Below are positions 11,520 through 23,800 of a stretch of 64,000 nt of DNA, piece by piece. The translations under genes and the position numbers were made by a program. The stretch lies in the NCBI GenBank assembly GCA_015680685.1, contig MNCI01017497.1, forward strand, positions 296,664 through 360,663, in the 5' to 3' direction. Within the stretch, counting starts at the first letter, position 1. Each line of letters begins with the position of its first letter. The stretch is from Gnetum montanum (Eukaryota; Streptophyta; Gnetopsida; Gnetales; Gnetaceae). The notes beneath the pieces are model-generated. The model was given only the letters and a program-made list of their open reading frames with translations. It was not told the origin of the DNA and ran no database searches.

Positions 11520-13697
11520 TCTTCATCTAGTTGTTGGAACCAATAGTAGGTTAAGAGTTAACAACCCTCGTGGCGTTACGTTGTTGTGGCTGGGTAGGGA
11601 TTTCACCTTGCATCGTAGGAGTAGGTGGTAGTGGAGCAATTGGTGGAAGAGATGTGGCCGAATGAGAAGGATGATATGCTTGCGGGATATCATCCCTAGA
11701 AGAGGGAGTCCCATAATACTTGCGGGCTTGGTAGTGAGGTTGAGGAGTGATGTGACCAGTAGAGTCACGTGGGAAGATTGGCTTCTACACATAATATCCA
11801 TACGGGCTAGGTTACCGGTAAGGATACTGTTGCCTTGGTGGTGGCATTCCCCATGATTGTGGGTGCTGCTACTATTGATATCGCTCAATCGGTTGTGGTG
11901 GAGTTCCACTGGGATAATATGTTAAGGGTTGGTGGAACTGCCTTGGGTTACCTTGAGGATAAGGTAGCCTTCGGGGTGTTTGCCTTTTGTTTAATTGTGG
12001 GTTGAGTGTATACACCCCAGACTCTTGCAGACGTGAAATTATAGGGCAACATCCCTTAGGATGGTCATATTAACATATCTCACATCCACTATCATTTTCT
12101 TTTTCCGAATCCACAACCTCTTCAATGATGGCAACTTTGGCCTTATCCTTGCTACGTGCATGTTTAGCCTCTTTCTTTTTTCTTTTCTTACTACCTTGCT
12201 CTCTAGACTCCTCTACTAATTTAACCATAGTTTGAAATCTATTGTCTAGGGAATCCCACATTTGGTCTACCTTTGCTGAAACTTCTAATGTCATCTTTTA
12301 TATAGGAAAATTTTTCCTATTCACCATCTCTTCAAGTGGTGACTCTTCTTCATCCTCACAAAATATTACTCCCCTCTTTCGAAGGGAAGGATCTCAGTTA
12401 TACTCTTCCGCACATTCTCTCTTTCATAGCTCACCTTCTTCCTTAGCAACTTGCTCCAATAATCTTTGAATTTGATGGGACCTAAGCTTAGATAGTCTCC
12501 CTTGGGCATAAGTCCCAAGGGTTCTTCTCGTTTCATGCCTAAGCCCATCCACGAGATGGCGCAGTTGATCCCTTTGCGAATAATCATGGCCAGGAAAATG
12601 ATGTAACAGTGCATAGTATCGGCCCATGGAAGCATCCAAAGGTTCATGTCCTCCTTGTTTCTAGTCTTGGATTTGCTTTCGTAGGTTGGACACTCAGGAG
12701 TATGTTTCGTACTTATCGTTGAATAATTCTAACATAGTACTCCATCTACAAATAGATTCCAGTTCTAAGGATCGATACCAGCTTTCCACTTCTTTAACTA
12801 ATGTCTGTGGGAATAACTTAAGTTTTTGTCATTCGTTCTTTAGGTTCTATAAGGCACACGCATCATGGAATGCTTGTAAATGATTTTGAGGATCAGCGTT
12901 GTATCCCCCTTTAAATGGTGGGATATTGTTCATATCTAATCTCTTGATCCTACTATCTTTCTGGTGCCTTGTTGGAATTCTAACAGCCTTAGTTATGTCT
13001 AACATACTTCGAGTAGCAAGTAGGGGTTCATCTTGATTGTCTCGTCCATGGCGTCTATGATGCCTATGTTGTTCCCTACTCTCCCTTCTTCTATGTCGTG
13101 ACTCTCTAGAGTGCCCTCGTCCCCTTTCCTGGTTGTTTTGTCTATGACTTCCACTTTGCCTACCTTTATCCCCATGGTCTTTTTCTTTATGACCACATCC
13201 AAATATTGAAGGAGAGGGTGAAGGAGATGATGAAGGTGAAGAAGAAGGACAACCATCACCATAACGGTGTCTGCTACCTTCTCTTCTACGGTCTTGACCC
13301 CAATCACGATTGCAATCAGAATGTCCACCTTTATCATGAGTTCGTGTTTCTTTTTCAAATCCTTTGTGCCCGTGGGTATCAGAACCTGGGTTATGAATAG
13401 TGGAATAAATGTTCTGATACATAAACCCTTGGCCAAAGTTAAGGGAAGGAACATTGTTGTGTGGGTGACTGCCTAAAGTAGGTTCACCATCCTCATTTTC
13501 TCTTAAGACATGTGGGGCATCCTGGGACAACTTACCCTTCAAAGACTTATGATGTCTCTCCTGTTGCAAGTCCCTTTGATGTTGTGCCTCTGTGGGATGG
13601 TATTCTCTCGAGTCATGGTCTTACACAACATATTCTACGTGTAACTGCGACATGTCAATTCGTGTGAGAGCACAAAGAAGCATGCTTGGGACTAAAT
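11520..13697 (-). pseudogene. element A gag (N-terminus missing)
   Basis: The 240-codon frame 13569-12847 has an Arg/His/Asp/Ser-rich charged segment, then the capsid start DMNNIPPFKGGYNADPQNHL. The capsid continues in other frames (12647-12366) with a conserved HFPGHDYSQ-type block, and a Lys/Glu-rich segment (12294-12070) leads to the zinc-knuckle motif CEIC-x3-H-x3-CC at about 12085-12045, interrupted by a stop. Next comes a Pro/Gln/Tyr-rich linker (about 12040-11520). Gag would form the particle that packages the RNA. At least four frame breaks are visible. The first roughly 60 codons present in C and D are absent. Confidence 0.82.
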
Positions 13698-14153
13698 GAA
13701 GTTATCACCCTTCACAATCGGTGCTATACTTGATGAACAATCTTTCATTCGAAACCTCTCTAAAACTTTATTGATATAGGTTTTCTACGACAGTCCCAAA
13801 ATACATCTAGATCTATCACTATGAATCTTAATGCTAATGACATAAGATGCCTCACCCCTATCCTTCCTGTCAAAGTTCTTATTACCACCTTGTGTAAGCA
13901 GTTTTCCTTTCTACTTATTTTTGGCTTGCCTCTTATTCTTTCCTTGTGTAATCATATGCACACTTTCTCCTACTTCCATAGCAAGTCTACCCTCTTTTTG
14001 TACACACATGGTCATTAGTTCATTAATTGACCATTTTTCTCTATGTGTGTCAATGTTCATCCAACCTAAATTAAGGAGAATCCTCTCCTTCCACACCTTA
14101 TAATTATCCCTCTTTAATTCAAGAATGTCACATTTAAAATCAGAGTAATTCAC
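13698..14153 (-). pseudogene. Copia remnant: gag fused to reverse transcriptase by internal deletions
   Basis: Sense (minus) reading starts with a Copia gag N-terminus, MNYSDFKCDILELKRDNYKVW (14153 down), jumps after NLGWMNID to a later gag part (REKWSINELMTMCVQ), runs to TQGG-N and then passes directly into the reverse transcriptase segment GEASYVISIKIHSDRS and NKVLERFRMKDC. So the rest of gag, protease, integrase and the first part of RT are missing. It ends at about 13698 where element A begins. A remnant stop interrupts the RT part. Confidence 0.75.
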
Positions 14154-15440
14154 AAGTTGTATAACTGCATAAATTAAAACATGCTTATGTCACTAAATTT
14201 GAAGTTAAAATACTATATGACATGTTTGCCAATGTAAATCATGTAAAAATTTGAATCAAATGACATAAAATTGTCATTGGGGCTAAATTTTAATTCAAAC
14301 AAATTTATATATCCTTATGATGAAACTATTAAATTATATCCCTTTTCTTAATCCCTGTGGGAAAATTAAGAAAAATAATTTAATACACTATCTTGATTAA
14401 TCATATTAAATATAACAAAAATTTGTGTCAAATAAAATCTATTATATTATATATAATTAATCACAATTTAATGTTTATTTAACTTATGTGATCAAAAGCT
14501 TTTAATATATAATTTTGCACAATTAAAGATGTGGCTACTCTCTAATTATACAAAATCATATAGATCACTAGTTATAATTTTTATGCAGAAAAACTATGCA
14601 TATATCAATATGTCACTTTATAGATATATACAAAAAAATGCATAAAATTAATTATTTCTAAAACAAATTACCAAATTCTAACATTCTTTTTAAAAAATAT
14701 GGCAATAAATATCAGTTATTTCAAAAATATTTATAATAAGCAACTTTATTCTCATACTAGAACACAAATGTGGCTATCAATATAAAGGTTATGCGATGGA
14801 GCTATCCTATGAGAAAATATAGATAATAATGCAAGAGCTATAATAGGAATACTGGCCATAGAAAGCCCATGTAGGGAACGTAGAGGCTACTCCAATTGCT
14901 ATTCCAAAGCATGGGATCCACCCTCGCAAGTAGGGCACTTTCTACCATGTGGCCTAGGGACTTTTCTCAACCTATCTTCCAAGGATAGAGGCTAAAGCAC
15001 CTTACCGCCCACTTCTTCTTGTTTGGATTCTCCATCTTATAAACTTTTTTGACAATGTTTTCCAAGTTTTTAAAAAAATGAAGATAAAAACATCCAACTA
15101 TCCATAATACTATATAAACTCCAAGCCATGCATCATTCCATAAGCCATGTATCTATTTAAAAATATTTATTAATTAAAACTGGTGGGGTCAGTTGTTAAG
15201 GTGAGCTACAAGCTGGAGAAGAAAAATTAAAACCAAAATCTTAACAAAGCCCAATGTTGCACGATGACCCCCCAGTCACTTGCAACAAGACATAAGCTTA
15301 TCGCACCCTTGGGACGACAGTTGAAAAAGGAGACCAATACAACTAACTCAAAGAGAAACCATTTAGAAAAAGGTAATACTATTGGTAAAGTCTAGTTCTC
15401 GACATTAAAGTTGAACAATACTAGCAATAGAGCATTTCAT
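14154..15440. other. AT-rich stretch without gene
   Basis: 14154-14900 is very AT-rich; it may contain the leader or LTR of the Copia remnant, but no primer-site match was found. 15180-15340 is less AT-rich and may be LINE-derived 3' sequence. No coding or RNA gene recognised. Confidence 0.4.
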
Positions 15441-15476
15441 ACCGTAGTCAAATTCATTGTAGTTTGTGTTTTGATA

Positions 15477-18090
15477 CTAAGCATCTAGGCGACATTTCCA
15501 AATAAAGAAGATAATCTCAAATAAGAGGATTTTCAGGCTTTTTGAAGGTGACGCTTTAACACAATCATCTTGAAAGATACATTGAGGAAAACCAATAGAA
15601 TGGTTAGGAAGGAAGACTTGGAGAGATTGATAGCATTTCCAAATGTATTGAGAGAATGAGCAATCCCAAAAAACATGTTGAAAAGAGTCATCCGCTTTAC
15701 AAANNNNNNNNNNNNNNNNNNNNNNNNNNNNNNNNNNNNNNNNNNNNNNNNNNNNNNNNNNNNNNNNNNNNNNNNNNNNNNNNNNNNNNNNNNNNNNNNN
15801 NNNNNNNNNNNNNNNNNNNNNNNNNNNNNNNNNNNNNNNNNNNNNNNNNNNNNNNNNNNNNNNNNNNNNNNNNNNNNNNNNNNNNNNNNNNNNNNNNNNN
15901 NNNNNNNNNNNNNNNNNNNNNNNNNNNNNNNNNNNNNNNNNNNNNNNNNNNNNNNNNNNNNNNNNNNNNNNNNNNNNNNNNNNNNNNNNNNNNNNNNNNN
16001 NNNNNNNNNNNNNNNNNNNNNNNNNNNNNNNNNNNNNNNNNNNNNNNNNNNNNNNNNNNNNNNNNNNNNNNNNNNNNNNNNNNNNNNNNNNNNNNNNNNN
16101 NNNNNNNNNNNNNNNNNNNNNNNNNNNNNNNNNNNNNNNNNNNNNNNNNNNNNNNNNNNNNNNNNNNNNNNNNNNNNNNNNNNNNNNNNNNNNNNNNNNN
16201 NNNNNNNNNNNNNNNNNNNNNNNNNNNNNNNNNNNNNNNNNNNNNNNNNNNNNNNNNNNNNNNNNNNNNNNNNNNNNNNNNNNNNNNNNNNNNNNNNNNN
16301 NNNNNNNNNNNNNNNNNNNNNNNNNNNNNNNNNNNNNNNNNNNNNNNNNNNNNNNNNNNNNNNNNNNNNNNNNNNNNNNNNNNNNNNNNNNNNNNNNNNN
16401 NNNNNNNNNNNNNNNNNNNNNNNNNNNNNNNNNNNNTCTACTTAAAGTGCAAGTATCCCAAGCTACTCGATGAAAAGCTTTGTGATCATCCTTATCCCCC
16501 CAAAGGAAATTCCTAAGAATGTTGTTAATGCATTGAAAGGAAGATTTGGAAGGAGCCATAAAGGAAGAGTAATAGACATGAGTGGAGCTCAAAATATGAT
16601 TAACTATGATAAATCTACCTGCAAGAGATAAGGGTTTAGAAGCCCATTTCAAAGCTTTATGTTTCACCTTTTTCACCACATTGTTCCATATGGTAGTGGG
16701 AGTAGCAAATAAAGCAATAGGGATGCTTAAGAGGGTGAAAATATCAGTAGGAGATAGCCACTTGATATCAAAACGATAAGTTCAAGGAGGCCTAGGAGAG
16801 AAGCTAGATCGGATGGCTTGCATTTTGTTTCAATTAATCTTAGCTCCTAAGGCTCTACAATAGATATCTATGTAGTGGAAGGCAGTGCTAAAATTATTAT
16901 GGTCCTCAATCAAAGTGATAAAAGTATCATATGCAAACTGGCTGTAAACAAGATTCTTTCCTTGTTGTGGAAGAGAGATATCTCTTAGCCTCATAGATTC
17001 ATTATGAGATCTAAGAATAGCTCCAAGAGCATCAACAGCTAGAATGAAAAGATAAGGAGCTAAAGGGCACCCCTGTCAGATTGATTTTTGAAGCTCAATG
17101 ACCTTAGAGAAGGTTCTGCTAATGCAAATGATTGAAAAGGCCTCTAACAAAACAAGATCGATATGTCTCTCAAAAACATTACCTAAGTTATGGTGTTTGA
17201 CTATATTTTTTAAAAAGGACCAATCAAGCATGTCGTAAGCTTTAGCAAAATCAAGCTTAAGAAGAATGGCGTTTTGATTAGTGGAAGAAGCCTAGTGCAA
17301 GCCCTCAATAGCAGTAACAACGTTATCTAAAATATACTTGCCTTGAACAAAACTGGTTTGCTCTTTACTTGTAAGATGAAGAATAAAAGGTTTAAGTTTA
17401 TTAACTATAGCTTTGGCAACTATTTTATAGATAACATTTAAAAGAGTGATAGGACGCCAATTACTTATGCTCATACAATCTACTGACTTAGGAGAAGCTT
17501 AATAATACCAGTAATAATCTGCTTACCAAATGATTTTTTCCTAAGAGCTTCCTTATATACACTATAAACAATGTTTTGAAGAATAGGCTAGAATTTCTTA
17601 AAAAATTCTGTGGAAAGACCATCCATACCAAGGGCATTACTATCGTGGAGTTGTTGAAGAGCATTACCAAGATCCTGTTTAGAAAAAAGAGAAACATCAT
17701 CAAAGATACAACAACTAAAAAGAGTAATAGCTCTTAAGCAAGTATTCACTACAATGGGGTCAATTGCTTCTTTTTGAAAAATTCGAAAATAGAACTCAAA
17801 GAAAACCTATAAAATATCATCTTTGGAGGTGAAAATATTATTTTCGACTTAAATAGCTGAAATTTTATGGGATGGATTCCCCCTTTGAGGAAAGGAAAAA
17901 AATCATTAGTAAAGAGATGAGCATAGAGGTGAGCACCAATCCATTATAAATAAGTTCTCCTTAGCAAGTTTCAAACAACAGGTATAAGCATTAATTCACC
18001 AATCAATCCAACCATCTTCACCAAGGGATTTAGGATGCAAACTCCATATTTGTACCATTATGACAATGAACTAAATTGCTTTCTTACCAT
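15477..18090 (-). mobile_element. L1-type LINE reverse transcriptase, 5'-truncated
   Basis: Sense (minus) order: NALGMDGLSTEFFKKF (about 17660), NWRPITLLNVIYKIVAKAI (17465), QTSFVQGKYILDN (17365), LKLDFAKAYDMLDWSFL (17265), QGCPLAPYLFILAVDAL (17075), then the catalytic block near 16935, the conserved KWASKPLSLAGR region (16640-16610) and a C-terminal zf-RVT-like segment (15700-15480) with C...FQHVFWDC. This is a plant L1-type non-LTR element. The catalytic FADD reads FAYD, the Arg before QGCPL is a stop (CGA to TGA), and no endonuclease domain precedes the RT, so it was inserted 5'-truncated and is dead. A 733-base gap removes the middle of the C-terminal part. Confidence 0.88.
15704..16436. 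other. assembly gap (733 N)
   Basis: Run of Ns inside the LINE. Frames crossing it are meaningless. Confidence 1.
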
Positions 18091-18725
18091 TTAAATAAGA
18101 GAATCCATTTTATCAATCTCAGAGATGACAGAACTGTGTGCTTAAATATCATTGAAAGAAAAACAAATTGCTGGTACATAACAACAATTCTCTGACAAAA
18201 TAATATACACACCACTTGTTCAAAAAAATATATGAATCGTGAGATACACACTGGAAGGAAGAAGATCAGGTCACGTTTTAATCTCTGCAATATTCACGAC
18301 AGCTCGAGCAATGCCAAATCCAAAATTATTTATGCCATCAGGTCAACCCAACCCTTTAGACAAGGAACCAATAGCAAAATTGGAACTTCGATGCATGCAC
18401 AAGTGTGAAATCAGGCCTCATGATAAATAGAAGGCCAAAAAATGGGTAATTCCAGTTGCCCTGTTTACATCTCTCATCTATACAAACCCACTTGGTTAAG
18501 AGTTAGTGCATTATCCCCAGCTGCACTGTCAAAGCACATCACGAGCATCAGAGTGGCATAAACCTAAGCATAAAAGCGTAAAACTGGTAGCCAGGCTGCA
18601 GCTTCGTTGTCCAAAGAAGCAATGAATAAATCAAATCAATGACTAATAAACAAAATACTAGCAAATGTTCTAACAACGTGATCCTTTATGCAAAAAGTAT
18701 AAAGGCACCACAAAGAGACCCATCA
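18091..18725 (-). other. 3' flank of the galactosyltransferase gene
   Basis: Probably the 3' untranslated region plus spacer up to the LINE. No second gene seen; the plus-strand frame at 18239-18430 has no recognisable content. I could not fix a polyadenylation site: only weak variants of AATAAA occur on the minus strand. Confidence 0.4.
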
Positions 18726-21700
18726 TCATCTCATATTGCAGCACTGAGCTTTTCCATCGGATAATTTATCCCACATACAGATCATTTGTCTTGGTGATTG
18801 ATAATGTGCAGTGAAATAATCATCAATACAACCAAATTGGCAGAATTTCCAGTCATGTGAATAATGAACTGGGGTTGATGCATTAAACTGCTCCACCCAC
18901 ATGCCCATGCTAACATCTTCCATTTTAAACAACTGTGATTCAAAGCAAGTCCCATGAGCAAAATACACAAAAAGTTCTGTTTTACATAAGAAACAAGGAA
19001 AACAACAGTAAAGCCTGTACAATTACCCGCAAAGTTTGATCAAGGTGCAACGATACTATGAAATCTGCAATATCGCTTGATATAACATAACCTGGTCCAT
19101 TTGCATAAGGTGGATAATCATCCTCTGGCCATTCCTGCAAAAACAGAACCAATATGTTTCCAGAAAAAATTAGATCAAGGTAAATCTTCACAGGAATTTA
19201 AAATAATATTTAAAAATAATCTTCAGCAAAGTGCGAATATTCCCAGGGAATATAACGGAACCAAATAAACATGTACACGCAAGCAAGCCTCTCAACCTCC
19301 TCATTGAATAACTAGATTATTGCAAATTCTTGTTCCTGACAGTCTTACCTCGAAAGTGACAGCCCACTTTCCTCGACGAAGGGGTTTGTGGCGGTAATTC
19401 AAATTTCCCATGTATAAGGAACCCTCATTTGATAACCTATCAATTTCCTTCAGCACGGCGTCAAGTCTCACAAAATTATCATCGTCACATTTCATAATAT
19501 ATCTAGCCGATAAATTCTGGACCTGCATTAAGACATCCGGGTAATTAAAATTTTTTTTAAATCCCCCAAAACACGTAAATGGATAGTTATGTTGCGTACC
19601 CCATATTTGCATATGGCAACAGTCTTCAAAACCACAAGATCATAGTTGTCAATAAAAGGAACAATGATCATGTCTCCAAAAAATTCTGCTTCCAGGTTTA
19701 GTTGCATGTTAATCTCCTTCCTTGCACTCTGATAAAATTCAAAAAAATAAGTGTTAGTTATCAGAATAATTGCGAAAACGAAAATAATTTGCTTCATTTG
19801 CCCATGCACGATGCAATTAAATCTAACATGGAATCTCGTACCAAATGTTCAATGCATCTCGTCTTCAAAATATTTCAAATCGAAAAGGGCAACACAATAT
19901 AAAAATTTATTTAATTTTTTATTAATGATATCAAATCAAAAAACAATGCTCCAGGTTTGTCTGCGTTAGATTCTGAAAACTAGCAAAACCCGAACAGGCC
20001 TGTTTGGATATGGCCAGTCTCTTGAAACAAGAAATCAAACAAGGGGTTTTCTAAAAGTCGTTCCAGGACTCACCAAAGCAACAAAGAAGCGCGCAACAAC
20101 CTTCGAAGATTTTATTTGGTTGGACTGCATCCATGTCTTTCTAACGGCCATACGTTCTGCAAAGTGATTACCTGCAGAAAGTATACCAATGAAAAGATCT
20201 ACAGGGCCTTCAGGCAGAGCGGGAGCTTTCCATTTATCTGACATATCTAGAAGATTCTGTGGTGAAAAACTCGAGTGTGAAGAAGGCAAAGCCGTAGCAA
20301 CAACTGTATTGACTTCAATTGCACCATTTATAAAGAAACCAGTGGCATCTTCAAGCACAAATCCCTGAGACAGCGATATGAAAAATCATTACAACGGTAA
20401 ATTCAGAGACCTCAGAGGTCGATACAATGATAAGCATCGACGCCAAATTGCCATCAAACAATAATTCTGCACGGTATTGATGCTAAAAACACTCACAGTT
20501 CGATAAGGGAAAGAGGTGACGTGCTTCCCATCAACGTTAACATGGTAACCCTCTAAACCTGCATTTATGGTAAGAACAAACAATCTATCCTCAACAAATG
20601 GGTATGGCCAATCAACTGATGCCTTCTTTGTGTGCCCAATCAAACGATTCAGCCACCATGTACTTCTACTCTGTTTCTGATCGTCACCAACATCAGTGAT
20701 CCACTTTTCGCACTTCGGAAGCCCATCAACTGATAGAAAAGACAAACAAAAAGAAATGGTTAAAATTTTAACATGCTGGACCAGGGTTAGCACAATAGCC
20801 AGACAATTCAATCAGCTCAACAACAATGCAAACGAGGCAAACGATAAACAAAGAAGTTCCCCCAAATCTATACAGAAATGTTGATTGAAAGAAAGCACCT
20901 TCTAGTCCGGCACGAAACTACTGTACGTCTATGAGTGATGGATGGAATTGAAGCAAACCACTGGGCTATTTATTACCAGTTGAGCTGCTACATCTTAGCT
21001 TTGCGTCAAAGCAACTTAATCTACTTTTAGCCTACAGGCATATGAGTTATACTTATTGCAACTGGGAGACACGACTTGGTGGGACTACGTTTTTTAAAAA
21101 TACATTTCAAAGTTGTTCATCATCATGACCCTAGCCTGGTCCCAACAAAATACATTTCAAGGTCGATGAACAAAATTTCCGCGATCCCTCTCGGATGGTA
21201 AAAGAGTTCTTATGCCACTTCGGTGTAATTAAAGCATGGTATACAGCCGTAATCGTCGTGACATGTACCTGGCATCCTGGTAACAAAACTTGAAAATTTT
21301 AAGTTTCCAGTTTCCAATAACAAAATCATTAGCTTTCTGAACCCAGTATCCGTTATCGACTGCCAATCACACTCTCAGCTAAAGTTTCTTTTCAGGGAAG
21401 TTTATGGAATCTATAGCTACGAAGGGCATTTTTGTATACCCACTGACAAGGCGGTATTGTATTGCCCTGACCTATGCCCTTGAAAGTGCATTCCAGGGCA
21501 AGTGACAGAGCAGCGAAAATTAACTCGAGAAAACGAAGAGACGTATGGGAGAATTTCGTTGGTTGCATGGAAATGAAAAAATAAGGGCTAAAATGGCAAG
21601 GCAAACTAAGGGAACATGGAAAGAAACAGCGGAGGAGTTGCATGGAGAGCGTACCGGTGTCATCGTGGGAATTGGAGGAGAGGGATTCGGATCCGTCGCA

Positions 21701-22092
21701 ACGCTGGGCAGAGGCCCACTGCATTCGGTAGCAAGTGTTGTGCTCGATCACAGGGCGGCCGCTCCAGTCGCCGCGTATGCGAGGATTGAAGTGGAAAACG
21801 CGCGGCGGATCCTCCTCTTCCTCCTCCACAACGACGCCCTCCTTCGTCTCCTTGAGCGCCAGGCCCTGCAACTCCATTCGGAACTGCAACTCGCCACTGC
21901 CGCCACGACGCCGGGGCCTTCCCACCACTGTAATGGAGGATCCCACGCGCAGGCCGCACGGCAAAAGCATCTGCAGCGGCTGCGTCCGTGCTGACCCCTC
22001 CCTGCGCGCGCTTATCGACTGTTGGCACCACTCCCTCTTCTTCTCCTTCTCCTTTTCCTTTTCCTTTGCCATGCTCGGAGCAATCCCCTGCG

Positions 22093-22123
<31 letters not shown>

Positions 22124-22627
22124 CGCCTGCGCCTGCAACTGCAATCTGGCTCTTGTTACGGCCTCCGCCACGTCTTGCCATGCCATGCTACCAAGTGATA
22201 TGGCCTCGGCCGCGGCCGCATCTAGGCCTCCTACTTTTGCCTCTGAATCTGCCAAGCGACGCTGGTGCTGTACATGGAAAACGAATGGCGGCAACGAAGA
22301 TGAAGAGGAAGAGGAAGAGGAAGATAGTATGTGGCTGTGAGATCGCGGCCGCGGTGGAGCGCTGGCTGCCGACACGAGTTGCTGCCTTTCGTTGCCGAGA
22401 AATTGCGTCCTTGGTCGCGGCAGCGGCAGCATCGCTTCCACGGACGACGCGCGCGTTCCCTCGCCATCGCCCGAAGAAGACAACACATCTCTGCCCCCGC
22501 CCCCGCCTCCGCCGCTTTTGGAGGCGTGCAGCACGTATAGGCCGAACACTACCAGATAGAACGCGCACAGCATCATCACTACATCGATACCTCTCACCCC
22601 AGCGCCGTCTAATCTCGGCTTCCTCAT
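18726..22627 (-). CDS. hydroxyproline O-galactosyltransferase-like beta-1,3-galactosyltransferase (GT31 with galectin domain)
   Basis: Seven exons on the minus strand: 22627-21655, 20729-20497, 20364-20074, 19728-19600, 19522-19349, 19134-19027, 18932-18726. All six introns are GT-AG and the frame stays open: 2115 nt, 704 residues. Residues 15-33 form a single signal-anchor helix (type II Golgi protein). Residues 40-210 are low complexity (poly-Gly, poly-Ser, a Gln-Ala repeat, a Lys-Glu repeat). A galectin-type domain follows (about 222-400; [20 protein letters not shown]), then the GT31 catalytic domain (about 455-690) with RMAVRKTW, the metal/nucleotide-sugar motif KCDDDNFV (DDD 555-557), [11 protein letters not shown] and [12 protein letters not shown]. 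This layout is that of Arabidopsis GALT2-GALT6, which add galactose to hydroxyproline of arabinogalactan proteins in the Golgi; which paralogue it is cannot be told. The start is the first ATG before the anchor. Length is close to the family (650-690) with an expanded N-terminal stem. No damage seen; it looks functional. Confidence 0.93.
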
Positions 22628-22650
22628 TTCCTCTTCTTCCCTCTACCAAA
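21650..22650. other. GC- and CpG-rich island over exon 1
   Basis: Exon 1 is strikingly GC- and CpG-rich against AT-rich surroundings, with several NotI-type GCGGCCGC sites. This marks the 5' end of a host gene and fits protection from methylation-driven CpG loss, unlike the neighbouring elements. It is also why long open frames appear on both strands here. Confidence 0.75.
22096..22140 (-). repeat. hexanucleotide coding repeat (Gln-Ala tract)
   Basis: A 6-bp tandem repeat (plus strand GCCTGA/GCCTGC) inside exon 1 encodes the alternating Gln-Ala run at residues 165-179. Such tracts often vary in length between alleles. Confidence 0.85.
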
Positions 22651-23800
22651 CCCTAGCCTACCTTGAATCTCTGCAAAACTCACGGCCAACGACAACGATC
22701 CATGCAATTGAACAAAATCTTCGAGTGCTAGCAAAACCGCGGGATTCTCGACTCAAATCCTTTGGTGATCGATCTGCACCTTCTTCCTACAACCACTCCC
22801 CCTGGTCCGAATGCGATGAACGGCGAAGCGGCAAAAACACGAACTCTACTACCTATTTCTGGTCCGATGTTGGTGAAAAGCACAAATTCTGGAACCTCTC
22901 TCTCTGGTCGACGATTGACGGAGAAATCACGAAACAAAGAAAGAATATATGTCAAAAAGAAACACACACCCAGAGAAGAGGCCAGACACAAACGCAACAA
23001 CAGTCTGGAAAGCAAAGCAAAGGGAATTACAGAGCTGATTTTAATGTATATCAAGCGAATCCAGGAATATCCGCGGATTCCAAGTGCGATGCAAATAGCG
23101 ACGTTTCCGCTAGGGTTTGACCTGGCAATGGCAACGTCATAAATTCAGAATCCTATTACGCCCTTCATCAATCATTCATGCATTCAGGACAGGTCTGAAG
23201 CAGCGGCGGCGGCAGCCGCCTCCGTGTAATTGAACAAGACCAGTAAATTTTATGCAGCAGCAGCAACGCGTTGCATTCAACGGCGGTGTGAGTAGTGGTA
23301 ACATGACATAACATGAATGAATGGGAATAGAGTGTGGTTTTTTGAAAGTGCAAGTGCAGGGAGCGTGCGTGGGCAGAATCTTGTTCCCTCTTTCTTCTTT
23401 CCTCTTTAAATTTTTCCGTGTGTCGGCGCAACTGCGTGTCTGTTCGAGAAACAACGGTCACGCGGAAGCAGCAGCAGCAGCACAGAAAAAACAACGAACG
23501 CTACGCGCACGCGCAGACGCAGACGCAGACGCAGGCGAAGCACAGGCGTAACACGAGGCGCTGTTTCCTTTCTTTCCATGCCATCTGGACGTCTGGCAGC
23601 ATCCAGCTGGCGTCGCCTGGTTGGCTACTTTACTTTAATTTAGTTTCGCTTTGGACAAGGACTAAACATACCGTTGCAGCATTTATTGTCTATAGAGATA
23701 GAGAGAGATACAACGGTTGAGTTGATAGAGACACAGACAGACATGGCCATAGACATAAACACATTGTCTGCCTCACCTTTACTACTCTAACGTTCTGATT
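22628..23800 (-). promoter_or_regulatory. 5' untranslated and promoter region of the galactosyltransferase gene
   Basis: Upstream of the start codon there is moderately GC-rich sequence with no other recognisable gene. It contains simple repeats: GCA triplets near 23255 and 23470, and a hexamer run (CGCAGA type) at about 23507-23540. I could not place a TATA box or transcription start with confidence. A non-coding first exon is possible. Confidence 0.4.
23507..23540. repeat. CGCAGA-type hexamer microsatellite
   Basis: Short GC-rich hexamer array (ACGCGC and CGCAGA units) in the upstream region of the galactosyltransferase gene. Confidence 0.75.

Larger units (their letters stand above)
5721..13697 (-). 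mobile_element. element A: Ty3/gypsy (Athila/Tat-like) retrotransposon, 5'-truncated
   Basis: On the minus strand the order is gag, aspartic protease, reverse transcriptase, RNase H, integrase, a long non-coding 3' region, a polypurine site and one LTR (5721-6643). That domain order defines Ty3/gypsy; the integrase and reverse transcriptase motifs and the tRNA-Asp primer type of its relatives point to the Athila/Tat branch. The 5' LTR, primer site and about the first 60 gag codons are missing: the element stops at about 13697 against Copia sequence. Every ORF carries stops and frameshifts, and the integrase C-terminus is deleted at a single N (8152). Its LTR resembles that of element D. Confidence 0.88.

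Noticed and set aside
15656-16516. Plus-strand frames of 256-286 codons
   Set aside because: They consist almost entirely of the N gap.
21545-22656. Several frames of 120-220 codons antisense or out of frame to exon 1
   Set aside because: GC-rich sequence has few stop codons; the peptides are low complexity and the real exon is supported by domains and splice sites.
22728-23551. Overlapping frames of 70-130 codons upstream of the galactosyltransferase
   Set aside because: Present on both strands, low complexity, no domain; better explained as 5' flank with simple repeats.
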